Shown: one piece after another, positions 1 to 7,622 of the stretch | How positions within the stretch are numbered: position 1 is the first letter of the stretch | How the letters are laid out: every line of letters begins with the position of its first letter | The notes under the pieces: model-generated | The model's database searches: none | What the model was told of the DNA's origin: nothing | Seen by the model: the letters and a program-made list of their open reading frames with translations, nothing else | Translations under genes and position numbers: made by a program | Assembly (NCBI GenBank): GCA_029565395.1 | Contig: JAKQOG010000178.1 | Location: 169,434 to 233,433, forward strand | Direction of reading: 5' to 3' | From: Candidatus Hydrogenedentota bacterium | GTDB taxonomy: Bacteria > Hydrogenedentota > Hydrogenedentia > Hydrogenedentales > CAILVY01 | DNA length: 64,000 bases

Positions 1-830
1 AGGCACGTGCAGGGCACCGTAAGATTGTTGAGCAGCCGATTCACATTTTCTTCTGTAATATCCGCGCCCTGCAACGGCGGCCCCATCAAACGGCCCCGGC
101 CAAACATAATCCCCGCCCAGTCCGGCCCTTCCGGCTTAATGCCTGCGAAGGAACACAGAATTTTCTCGCGGGGATCCGCCCGATCCAATAAAACAAGCCG
201 GATGCCCGGCGCATGCTCCGCCGTCCATTGCTTCACTATTTCCTCCAGCACCGGTTTTCCTTTCCCAGCATTGTCGCCGGTGCCGCGCGCATATAGCACC
301 ACCGCCCATACATCCACCAGATGCTGCTTCGCCGCATCCAGCGACGGTGACGTGCGCAACGCCGCCAGCGCGGCGTCCTCCGGCGCAGGCTCCCAATGCT
401 CAATCACAAACGCCTGCTGCAGGAACAACGAGACACCCACCAGCACCGTCACGGGAAATGAAGGAGGCGCGGAAGGGAGGCCGTAGCGTTCCCAGCGGAT
501 TTCAGGATCATCCGCATTCACCCGCTCCACCCGGAGATTAAATCCCTCTTTGTTCGTTTGAAACCACGTATTGAGCCGCGCAAATATCGCATCCGCCTCG
601 GCATCGCCCTTGTTGCCCATCACGCACAACCGGTGCGTGTCACGTTTCCCCTCAAATGCCGCATCCCGCACCGTCCCCGAATTACACGCCCACACCGGCG
701 CCGCCCCCAATACAAGCACCAAAAATAAATAGGGACAGTAACCGTTTATTTTCAAAGGCACACGCCACTGCGATAAAAAAAGACGGAAATAGAAAATAAA
801 CGGTTGCTGTCCCCATTTATTCGTATTCAT
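1..830 (-). CDS. Exported protein of unknown function, 3' end outside the window
   Basis: The minus strand is open from the left edge to an ATG at 830 and has no stop inside the window, so the C-terminus is missing. An alternative GTG start at 761 gives a much better signal peptide: a short Lys-containing head, a hydrophobic core (YLFLVLVLG) and an APVWAC cleavage or lipobox-like site. I think 761 is more likely the functional start, because the codons between 830 and 761 lie in a hairpin repeat. The visible mature part (about 225 residues) has alternating strand and helix character with segments such as FPVTVLVG and IRLVLLDRADPREK. I do not recognise a family, although a thioredoxin-like or Rossmann-like fold is possible. 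The repeat arm at 724-753 is translated as part of the signal peptide. Confidence 0.6.
   Translation of the reverse strand, partial: MNTNKWGQQPFIFYFRLFLSQWRVPLKINGYCPYLFLVLVLGAAPVWACNSGTVRDAAFEGKRDTHRLCVMGNKGDAEADAIFARLNTWFQTNKEGFNLRVERVNADDPEIRWERYGLPSAPPSFPVTVLVGVSLFLQQAFVIEHWEPAPEDAALAALRTSPSLDAAKQHLVDVWAVVLYARGTGDNAGKGKPVLEEIVKQWTAEHAPGIRLVLLDRADPREKILCSFAGIKPEGPDWAGIMFGRGRLMGPPLQGADITEENVNRLLNNLTVPCTC
724..821. repeat. Long imperfect hairpin repeat (REPIN-like)
   Basis: Arms of 30 nt at 724-753 and 792-821 pair with 28 of 30 positions matching, around a 38-nt loop (754-791). Each arm contains a GGGACAG core followed by AACCGTTTATTTTC. Inverted pairs of short palindromic elements like this are typical of REP/REPIN sequences mobilised by Y1 (TnpA-REP) transposases. 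No such transposase is in the window, so that link is inference. Confidence 0.75.
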
Positions 831-989
831 GTAAAAGGTTCTCATGCGTCCAGTTCACTCCACGTCAAAACGTTTCATCATACACAAAGAAAACATCCCC
901 TGGCGAATGAATTGTTCCCTCGAAAAATATGTTGTTTAACTCTTTTTTGTTTGTATCATGGTGTCCTTTTTGGGAAAAGGGGGAAATTA

Positions 990-1724
990 ATGTTAGGCCA
1001 ACCGGGTTCGCAGCGGTTTTTTATGTTGGGCCTTCTGGATGTCAATGATCCCGTTTCTCTTCAAGTGGATCTTGATACGCTCCGAAGGGATATCCTTAAT
1101 GATCCCTATTTTTCCGGCGTACCTTCACTAAAGAAAACAGCACGGGCGTTTCATGCAAAAGACGACCTTCCCGAAGTGCGAAGAGAAATGTTTCGCCGAC
1201 TTCTTTCGCATGATATAAAATTTTCTGCGGTGGTCAAAGACTTATACTCTGTCGCAGATTATGTGCGGAATCGAAATCTGCTTCAATCAGGCTACCGCTA
1301 TCATCCGGACGAACTCTATGATTTTACGGTAAGGCGTCTTTTCAAAGCCCGCTTGCACAAAAAAGAAGAATATAGAGTATGTTTTGCACGAAGAGGACAA
1401 ACCAATCGAACCCGAATTCTTCGGCGGGCAATGGAGATCGCACGTGACACGTTTTGCCGGGAAAAAGGCATAGCCATGGCCTCTATGGTTCATGTATACG
1501 CAGCTCATCCACATGAACATGCTGGACTTCAGGCAACGGACTATTTCCTATGGGCACTGCAACGGCTTTACAATATGGGGGAGGAGAGATTTATTCATAT
1601 GATGTGGGAGAAAGTATCCGTAGTGGAAGATGCTGACGATACACGACGACATCCCTATGGCGAATACTATACGAAAAGAACTCACATAAATTTCGCAGCG
1701 ATTAACCGGGGGACAAAAAAATAG
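990..1724 (+). CDS. DUF3800 domain protein, possibly lacking its N-terminus
   Basis: I choose the ATG at 990 because a GGGGGA ribosome-binding site lies just upstream. The frame stays open back to 804, but that part reads into the hairpin repeat. The 244-residue product has DUF3800 hallmarks: SQRFFMLGLL near the start, AFHAKDDLPEVRREMFRRL, and near the C-terminus GLQATDYFLWALQRL, where the Asp matches the family's second acidic motif. DUF3800 proteins have an RNase H-like fold and are common in mobile and defence regions; their biochemical role is poorly known. The usual N-terminal DESG motif is not found in frame here or upstream. The gene may therefore be truncated or frameshifted around 940-1000. 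It is AT-richer than the efflux operon beside it. Confidence 0.6.
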   Translation: MLGQPGSQRFFMLGLLDVNDPVSLQVDLDTLRRDILNDPYFSGVPSLKKTARAFHAKDDLPEVRREMFRRLLSHDIKFSAVVKDLYSVADYVRNRNLLQSGYRYHPDELYDFTVRRLFKARLHKKEEYRVCFARRGQTNRTRILRRAMEIARDTFCREKGIAMASMVHVYAAHPHEHAGLQATDYFLWALQRLYNMGEERFIHMMWEKVSVVEDADDTRRHPYGEYYTKRTHINFAAINRGTKK

Positions 1725-1843
1725 GCCCACGGACTAGGGCAGATTCCCTCGAGAACCTGGCCACACGGCATGGAGCCGACATTCATCCGTACGCCTGATT
1801 AAAAGATATCATGTTTCTTTATAAGTGTCAAATAGAAACCGTC

Positions 1844-3337
1844 TCAGCCGGTTTTCTTTTCGGATTTGGCGGATTTGGTCTGCATGGGAAAGCTATCCCA
1901 GCCGCCGCCCAATACTTTATAGAGGGCAACGAGATTGGTGAGGACGGTGGTCCGGCTTTGCATGAGTTGATCTTCCGCTTCATAGAGCGAGCGCTGGCCA
2001 TCCAGCACGTTTAAGAAGTCCACCAGCCCTTTGGTGTAGAGTTCGTTGGCCATGCTCACGGCGCGGCGGTTGGCATCGGCGGCTTTGGTCAGCGATGTAT
2101 AGCGTTGTTGTTCATTAGTGTAGGCCACGAGGGAATTTTCGGTTTCTTCCAGCGCCGTCAGCACGATTTTCTGGTACTGATGCAGGGCTTGCTCCTGGCG
2201 GGCGTTTTGGAGCTTCACATTGCTCCAGATGCGGGGCGCATTCAGAATCGCCCAATCCACGCTGGGGCCATACGACCAGACACGGTTCTTGCCGAGGTTT
2301 AATGCATCGAAACGTCCGCTTTCCGCCCCGAAGGTGCCCGTCAATGAGAATTTCGGGAACCAGTCCGCGGTGGCTTCGCCGATATGGGCCGTGGCGGCGG
2401 CCAGTTGCCGTTCGGCCACACGGATGTCCGGACGGCGCTGCAGCAATTCCGAAGGCAGCCCGGCGGGAATTTCCGGAGGCGCGATGGGCAGGTCGGCGGG
2501 GTTTGACAGTTCTTCTGCGAGCGCATTGGGTTCCTGCCCCAACAAGATGCTTAGATGATGCACCGAACGCCACATTGCGGTTTGTAAATTGGGTATTTGT
2601 GATTGGGTGGTTTCAAGTTGGGCCTCCGCGCGTTTCACATCGAGTTCGCTCACCAAGCCCGCATCATAGCGGGTGCGGGTGAGTTGCAGGGTGTCCTCCT
2701 GTCCACGCAGATTGGATTCCGCGATGTCCAGGCGGCCTTGTGCTCCGCGCAATTCAAGATAATTGCGGGCTACTTCCGCTAACAGCGACACCATTACATC
2801 GTCGCGGCCGGATTGTGCGGCTTCCAGGTCCGCCTTGGCCGCTTCCGCGGCGCGCCGCTTTCCTCCGAACACGTCAATTTCCCACGAGGCGTCGAAACCC
2901 GTTTGAAAAAGATCCACTTGGCGCTTGATGTTTGTCTTGTTGCCCACGAAGACCGCGCCGATCAACGTGCCCACCACGCCCCCAGTATTGCCTGTAGAGG
3001 CGGGTTTTCTGATTTGGGCATGCGAATACTTCGCGGTGGTGTTTGCCATGGGGAGGAAGTCCGCCAGGGTCCAGCCACGCGCGGCCCGCGCCTCGCGCAC
3101 CCGCGCTTCCGCAATCTGGATGTCCAAATTGGCATCGACCGCGCGCTGGATCAGCGAATCGAGCGTGGGATCCTTGAGCGTGGTCCACCATTGGGTCAGG
3201 TAAGCAGTGTTGCCTTCATTGGCCGGGCCGCCCCATTTTTCGGGTACTTTCGTGGCGGGCCGGTGATAATTGGGGCCTACGGCACATCCTGAAACCGCCA
3301 GCAGCAGTGCCAATCCGGCGCATCGTATGCGCTTCAT
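1844..3337 (-). CDS. Outer-membrane efflux lipoprotein, TolC/NodT (OprM) family
   Basis: At 497 residues it has the usual length for RND/ABC outer-membrane factors. The N-terminus has a lipoprotein signal ending LLAVSGC, so Cys18 is the likely lipidated residue, followed by the family sequence VGPNYHRP. Two OEP repeats follow, with long amphipathic helices (for example EVARNYLELRGAQGRL and ARNVR-type segments near residues 190-260 and 400-460) that build the trans-periplasmic alpha-barrel. It overlaps the stop of the adaptor gene by 4 nt and is the last gene of the marR-permease-ATPase-HlyD-TolC operon. It should therefore be the exit duct of that ABC pump. The substrate is unknown. Confidence 0.93.
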   Translation of the reverse strand: MKRIRCAGLALLLAVSGCAVGPNYHRPATKVPEKWGGPANEGNTAYLTQWWTTLKDPTLDSLIQRAVDANLDIQIAEARVREARAARGWTLADFLPMANTTAKYSHAQIRKPASTGNTGGVVGTLIGAVFVGNKTNIKRQVDLFQTGFDASWEIDVFGGKRRAAEAAKADLEAAQSGRDDVMVSLLAEVARNYLELRGAQGRLDIAESNLRGQEDTLQLTRTRYDAGLVSELDVKRAEAQLETTQSQIPNLQTAMWRSVHHLSILLGQEPNALAEELSNPADLPIAPPEIPAGLPSELLQRRPDIRVAERQLAAATAHIGEATADWFPKFSLTGTFGAESGRFDALNLGKNRVWSYGPSVDWAILNAPRIWSNVKLQNARQEQALHQYQKIVLTALEETENSLVAYTNEQQRYTSLTKAADANRRAVSMANELYTKGLVDFLNVLDGQRSLYEAEDQLMQSRTTVLTNLVALYKVLGGGWDSFPMQTKSAKSEKKTG

Positions 3338-4425
3338 GATTCAGAACCTTTTTTGATGGAAAGATACGCGGTGTTCAGGGGCAGGGGCAGCGCCTTGATA
3401 TACACATCCATCTGCTGTCCGACAAACAAGGGCAGCTCGCCGCGCGTGAACCGGTAGACTATTTGCAGCACGCGCGTATCGACGCGTTCCGCGCTGTCGC
3501 CGGTAAGCGAATGTTTGGGCACCACGTAGGGCTCAAAGCGCACGAAATCCAATGGGGTTTGGATGTTTTGATTGCCCCGGGCATAGGCCACGGCGGGCGC
3601 CCCTTCTTTCACGCGCCACGCTTCGTTTTCATCGATGTCCACACGCACATGCAGGGTATCTACATTGCCAAGGAGCATAAGCGGGGTGGACAGCGGACCG
3701 ACTTGGGCGTATTCGCCCGCGCGGATTTTCACTTGCAACACCTGGCCGTCAATGGGGGCGCGGACCGTGAGGCGGTCTATTTCGGTTTCCACGGATTTCG
3801 CCTGCGCTTCCGCCGCCAGCACTTCCGCTTCAGATACTCTGATATCTTCTTGCCATGCGCCGGCTTTCAACCGGTTGAGTTCCGCGAGCGCTTCTTTGCA
3901 TTTGGCCTCGCCTGCCGTAACCGCATACCGCGCCTGCTGCAATTCCTGTTCGCTGATCGCCCGGCGGTCGGTCACGCTTTCGCGCATGGCGAGTTGATTT
4001 TTCAGATCCGCGAGGGACGCTTCCGCTTCTTTCAGGCGCGCTTCCGCCGGGGGAATATCTTCAGGACGCGGCTGGCTCTTCAGGCGTTCCAACTGCTCCT
4101 GCGCCACGCGCAGCGTGGTCTTGCGCACGGCCAGATCCGCTTGCAGCGAACGATCGTCCAGCTTGAACAGGGGATCGCCGGCCTTTACCTGGCTCCCCAC
4201 GCTCACCAGCACGTCGCTCACCACGCCCGGCACCACCGCGCCCACGGAAATGTTTTCGGAACTGGCCTCAATCAGGCCGGAGCCCGCCACAAACACCTCG
4301 TACGGCGCCTTGGTCGGCTCCGCAATCGGCTGGGCCGGGGCAATATCCTGGGCTCCTTCAATCACCGTGTACACGCCAAAGCTGACTCCCGCCACGGCTA
4401 GAATCGGCAACAGAAACATTCTCAC
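3334..4425 (-). CDS. HlyD/DevB-family periplasmic adaptor (membrane fusion protein)
   Basis: The 363-residue protein has one N-terminal membrane anchor (residues about 3-22). The two halves of a lipoyl/barrel-sandwich domain lie at about 60-95 (VVPGVVSDVLVSVGSQVKAG) and 215-245 (RAPIDGQVLQVKIRAGE). Between them is a long coiled-coil hairpin, about residues 95-215, rich in Glu, Lys, Arg and Ala. A beta-barrel domain follows (DTLHVRVDIDENEAWRV). Adaptors of this type link an inner-membrane ABC transporter to a TolC duct. It begins 12 nt after the ATPase gene and overlaps the TolC gene, which supports one tripartite pump. Confidence 0.92.
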   Translation of the reverse strand: MRMFLLPILAVAGVSFGVYTVIEGAQDIAPAQPIAEPTKAPYEVFVAGSGLIEASSENISVGAVVPGVVSDVLVSVGSQVKAGDPLFKLDDRSLQADLAVRKTTLRVAQEQLERLKSQPRPEDIPPAEARLKEAEASLADLKNQLAMRESVTDRRAISEQELQQARYAVTAGEAKCKEALAELNRLKAGAWQEDIRVSEAEVLAAEAQAKSVETEIDRLTVRAPIDGQVLQVKIRAGEYAQVGPLSTPLMLLGNVDTLHVRVDIDENEAWRVKEGAPAVAYARGNQNIQTPLDFVRFEPYVVPKHSLTGDSAERVDTRVLQIVYRFTRGELPLFVGQQMDVYIKALPLPLNTAYLSIKKGSES

Positions 4426-4437
4426 GCGTCAATCCTC

Positions 4438-5148
4438 CTACAACTCGTTCGGGGAAGAAACCACTTTTTCAATATGACCGTCGTCCATCTGGGCGATGCG
4501 ATCCGCAAATTCAAAAATGCGCGCGTCGTGCGTTACGATCACCAGCGCACGGTCTTCTTGAACCGCCACTTCGCGCAGCAATTCCATCACTTTATGACCC
4601 GTAATGTGATCGAGCGCGCTCGTGGGCTCGTCGCACACAATCAGCTTCGGCTGATGCACCAACGCCCGCGCAATCGCCACGCGTTGCTGCTGCCCCCCGG
4701 ACAATTGCGCCGGCAACGACTTGGCGCGCCCTATCAATCCAACGTGATCCAGACATACACGGGCCTGCTCCACCGCCTGCTTGCGGCGGACGCCATTCAA
4801 CAACAACGGCACCGCCACGTTTTCTTCGGCCGTCAACGGCGGCAAGAGGTTAAACGCCTGGAACACAAAACCCACATTCTTGCCGCGGTATTGCACGCGC
4901 TTCTGCTCCGGCATGGACGTAAAGTCCTGGCCGAACACGGCGCAGTCGCCGCCGTCGCGATCCAGAATGCCCGCGATGACGGAGATTAGCGTGGTCTTGC
5001 CGCAACCGGAAGGCCCCACCAGCATCATCAGTTCGCCCGTGCGCACGCTGAGGTCCACGCCGCGCAGAGCCATGACGGCGTTCTCGCCGGCGCCATAGGT
5101 CTTGGTCACGCCCTGGCAGTGAATCGCTATGGTTTCATTTATCGTCAT
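4438..5148 (-). CDS. ABC transporter ATP-binding protein (LolD/MacB/DevA type)
   Basis: I place the start at the ATG at 5148 (MTINETIAIHC), 2 nt after the permease stop; longer reading of this frame runs backwards into the permease. The 236-residue protein is a complete nucleotide-binding domain with Walker A GPSGCGKT (residues 45-52), a Q-loop (FVFQAFNLLP), signature LSGGQQQRVAIARAL, Walker B LIVCDEPTSALD and switch His in IVTHD. The spacing and sequence are those of the LolD/MacB/DevA group, which powers FtsX-like permeases and drives export from the periplasmic side rather than classical import. It is cytoplasmic and acts with the permease encoded upstream. Confidence 0.95.
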   Translation of the reverse strand: MTINETIAIHCQGVTKTYGAGENAVMALRGVDLSVRTGELMMLVGPSGCGKTTLISVIAGILDRDGGDCAVFGQDFTSMPEQKRVQYRGKNVGFVFQAFNLLPPLTAEENVAVPLLLNGVRRKQAVEQARVCLDHVGLIGRAKSLPAQLSGGQQQRVAIARALVHQPKLIVCDEPTSALDHITGHKVMELLREVAVQEDRALVIVTHDARIFEFADRIAQMDDGHIEKVVSSPNEL

Positions 5149-5150
5149 GG

Positions 5151-6305
5151 TTAGCTCTTGAATACGATGGCGGGTTCCAACCGCATTACTTTGACAATGC
5201 TGATGGCCGCCGACAAAATCGAGATAATCAGCACGGTGGCGGCGCTGAGAATCAACAATTGCCACGGCATTAAAAACGTCAAACTGGTGTTTTTCGTCAG
5301 GGTGCCCATCAACGATGCCGCGCCCACGCCCAACCCGTATCCGATGCCCGCAACGACAAGGGCCTGGAGCACAATCATCTTGAGCAACGTGGGATTGGTG
5401 GCGCCCATGGCCTTCAGCGCGCCGAAATACCGCAGGTTGTCCTGGGTGAAATTGTAGAAGGTCTGCCCGGCAATCGCCGCGCCGATAATAAAGCCCATCA
5501 ACACCGCCAGGCCGAAATTGATGGGCAGGCCGGTGTTCTTCAGGTAATACCACATGGTCAACCACTTGAATTCTTCTTTCGGATAGGCGGCCAAGCCGGT
5601 GGTTTCCCGGATGCGGCGGCAGAGTTCCTTGTGATTTTGGCCCTTCTTGGCTTTCACCAACACAAAGTTCATCATGCGGCGTTCATAGGGGGCAAAGGTG
5701 GTTGCGCGCGAAAAGGTGGTGTAAATGATGGGTTGAATGATGAAGGTGCGGCTGGTCTTGCATAATCCCTGGACAATGGCGCGGTGGTCATTGATTTCAA
5801 GCGTGTCGCCCACCTTCAACGGAATCAATTCGCCATGGGGACCCCGGGCGGCCAACCGTTTCTGGGCGCCCTCCGTATTCACAATGATCGCGTCATTCAA
5901 CTTCAAATCCGTGATTTGTCCCTCCACCATTTTCGGCGGCCCGCCGACAAGCGTGGCATCATCCAGACCCAACACGAGACATTCCTGGAGAATGCCGCTC
6001 TGCAACCGGACGCGCATCATGCCGCGATACATAGGCACCGCCCACTCGACGCCCGTGATCCCGCGTACCCGGTACAACTGGCTGTTCATCACCGGTTTTC
6101 CATCGTCCACGAATTGAACTTTGGGATCCATGACCCAGATATCCGGGAGGGCATTGTCCGTGATCATGCCGAAGGTCCACGTCATCACACCGATGAAAAT
6201 CGCGGCCTGCTGCGTGATCAGCAGGGAGGCAAAAGTGAGGCCTGTAACGATCCCGATATATTTCACCCGGTCGCCTACGAGCATCTTTATTGCAACAAAA
6301 TTCAT
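5151..6305 (-). CDS. FtsX-like ABC permease, DevC/MacB type
   Basis: The 384-residue protein has one membrane helix near the N-terminus (about residues 18-42). A large periplasmic domain of about 210 residues follows, then three C-terminal helices (about 265-290, 315-340 and 345-372). This is the topology of FtsX/MacB permeases. The sequence from AVLMGFIIGAAIAGQTFYNFTQDNLRYFGALKAMGA is the typical FtsX-domain entry. With an HlyD adaptor and TolC duct in the same operon, the closest analogy is the cyanobacterial DevBCA exporter. Its start overlaps the marR stop by 4 nt, implying translational coupling. Confidence 0.9.
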   Translation of the reverse strand: MNFVAIKMLVGDRVKYIGIVTGLTFASLLITQQAAIFIGVMTWTFGMITDNALPDIWVMDPKVQFVDDGKPVMNSQLYRVRGITGVEWAVPMYRGMMRVRLQSGILQECLVLGLDDATLVGGPPKMVEGQITDLKLNDAIIVNTEGAQKRLAARGPHGELIPLKVGDTLEINDHRAIVQGLCKTSRTFIIQPIIYTTFSRATTFAPYERRMMNFVLVKAKKGQNHKELCRRIRETTGLAAYPKEEFKWLTMWYYLKNTGLPINFGLAVLMGFIIGAAIAGQTFYNFTQDNLRYFGALKAMGATNPTLLKMIVLQALVVAGIGYGLGVGAASLMGTLTKNTSLTFLMPWQLLILSAATVLIISILSAAISIVKVMRLEPAIVFKS

Positions 6306-6799
6306 TGACTGGAACTGCCCTTCTCCGCCAGCACCTGGCGGACCTTGTCGCTCACATCACACCACATCACGGCATATTCCGGGCCTATTTTGGTCAACAC
6401 TTCCACAATAGATTGAAGAGACCGCTTTTCCGCCTGCTCCAGCCGTTCATAGACGTCCGGACTCACCCGGATCTGGACCTCCCGCCGATCCTGACGGCTC
6501 TGTGCGCGCGTCAGCAAGCCCATCTCCACCAGGCGATCCACCATCACAGACGCCGACGGCGGCGAGACCATTAAAATCTCCGACAACGCTTTTATTGTGA
6601 TGGGTTCCTTTTCTTTTATTACCGATAATGCTGTCAATTGCTGGGGAGAAAGATCCTTCCCCGGCCCCTCTCCTGGGCGGTGCAAATGCGGATCAATATG
6701 CCGCCGGAGCAATTGCGCTGTCGCCTGGATCGCACGTGCCTGCTCCCATGCATCTGCCACTGAAACTGCCACTCTCCCGGATTCCTTATGATTAGCCAT
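6302..6799 (-). CDS. MarR-family transcriptional regulator of the efflux operon
   Basis: The 165-residue protein contains a winged helix-turn-helix: LTALSVIKEKEPITIKALSEIL, then MVSPPSASVMVDRLVEMGLLTRAQSRQDRREVQIRVSP. The DRR segment is the wing motif of MarR proteins. Helices on both sides would form the dimer interface. It is the first gene of the operon and overlaps the permease by 4 nt. Local repressors of drug-efflux pumps are often arranged this way, with ligand binding releasing repression. A palindrome-like site overlaps the predicted transcription start just upstream. The inducer cannot be read from sequence. Confidence 0.93.
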   Translation of the reverse strand: MANHKESGRVAVSVADAWEQARAIQATAQLLRRHIDPHLHRPGEGPGKDLSPQQLTALSVIKEKEPITIKALSEILMVSPPSASVMVDRLVEMGLLTRAQSRQDRREVQIRVSPDVYERLEQAEKRSLQSIVEVLTKIGPEYAVMWCDVSDKVRQVLAEKGSSSQ

Positions 6800-6806
6800 T
6801 AGAGGC

Positions 6807-6855
6807 TCTATATATTAGACAATTTAATTATATGATACACTAACCGATTTGTCAA
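6807..6855 (-). promoter_or_regulatory. Sigma-70 type promoter and candidate MarR operator of the efflux operon
   Basis: Read on the minus strand, a perfect -35 TTGACA (6850-6855) is followed by a 17-bp spacer and a perfect -10 TATAAT (6827-6832). The predicted start of transcription is near 6820, about 20 nt before the marR ATG. An imperfect dyad TCTATATATTAGA (6807-6819) covers that start. This is where a MarR dimer would block transcription, so autoregulation is a reasonable inference. Confidence 0.8.
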
Positions 6856-7118
6856 GTCCAATTTTTTTACTCGCCCCACCCGTACCGCATTGCCCGCTGC
6901 ACTCACCCGTACTACTTTCCCTCATCGTTTTGGTGGTATGTCACCCGCCACTCAACATACAAACGACGAGGAAAAACGTAACATAGAGAGGATAAAAGGA
7001 CTTTGGGCGGGCGATCTTTACCAGAAAATACACAAAATAGCGTAAAAACTGAGGTGGTGATACTATTATAAGTGCATATGGTTTAATACCTTACGACACT
7101 CATGAATTTGTAATATCC

Positions 7119-7385
7119 ATGAGGATATCGTGCGGGCAACGGGCGGGGAAAAAAGAAATGGATTTTTTCAGTAGCTCCGAAATCCGTTCGGCGAGAAATG
7201 TGTCAAAGTTTCTCCACTGGACGGCATCACTTTTAAAGAATGCCCATTTGGAAATGCGCGCTACTACCGGAGGCCCTCACCTCCAGTACACCGTGAAACC
7301 CGCCAAAGGAATCACCTGCATCCGCATCGAGTCCTATGGCCCCGGTGATCAAACCGCCTGGCTCCAACCCATGTTCCTCGAATAA
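7119..7385 (+). pseudogene. C-terminal remnant of a larger gene
   Basis: The 88-codon frame ends in a well-formed C-terminus (VKPAKGITCIRIESYGPG, then TAWLQPMFLE). That ending resembles the closing strands of secreted PHP-type metallohydrolases of the CehA/McbA kind. The first 30 codons look unrelated, and no signal peptide or upstream domain is found. Upstream bases 6860-7118 are AT-rich and contain no usable frame. I read it as the 3' stub of a deleted gene rather than a small functional protein. The family guess is weak. Confidence 0.35.
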
Positions 7386-7423
7386 GCCCAAAAAATCCAT
7401 TCCAAGCCCAAAAAATTTTCCTA

Positions 7424-7513
7424 TAGTAGGTCCTATCTCCAGGTAGGACTTTCTTTCCGTAAATTCCACGCAATTTTTGGAAAAGATGTCCCACCTGGAG
7501 ATGTGACCTACTA
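7424..7513. repeat. Long imperfect hairpin repeat with a 38-nt loop
   Basis: Arms at 7424-7449 and 7488-7513 (26 nt each) pair at 23 of 26 positions around a 38-nt loop. The arm core is TAGTAGGTC followed by ATCTCCAGGT. The arms are unrelated in sequence to the hairpin at 724-821, but the loop length is identical. It lies between the gene remnant and the convergent YgiQ-type gene. No U-run follows, so it is not a standard terminator. Confidence 0.7.
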
Positions 7514-7583
7514 TTCTGCACATTCTTAAAACATTATTCCCAAAAGAGATTTGCCAATGTGCGCCGTGCGCACCACTCCTCAT

Positions 7584-7622
7584 GTCCCTTTGGTCATTTT
7601 TGTCCTTTGGGTCCTTTTTGTT
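7584..7622. repeat. 9-bp minisatellite of consensus GTCCTTTKG
   Basis: Units begin at 7584, 7593, 7602, 7611 and 7620, exactly 9 bp apart (GTCCCTTTG, GTCATTTTT, GTCCTTTGG, GTCCTTTTT, then a decayed copy). The tract covers the last codons of the YgiQ-type gene, where it encodes a Lys/Gly/Pro/Gln-rich end, and runs past the stop. The same unit recurs near 25.4 kb. Confidence 0.7.

Noticed and set aside
804..989. N-terminal extension of the DUF3800 frame back to 804
   Set aside because: It begins inside the hairpin repeat and its residues do not resemble the family; the ATG at 990 has a better ribosome-binding site.
3463..4401. Long plus-strand open frame of 312 codons opposite the HlyD gene
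   Set aside because: Antisense shadow of a GC-rich gene, rich in His and Arg with no protein-like domains.
5149..5565. A 139-codon N-terminal extension of the ABC ATPase
   Set aside because: It runs backwards through the permease gene in another frame; the ABC domain begins after the ATG at 5148.
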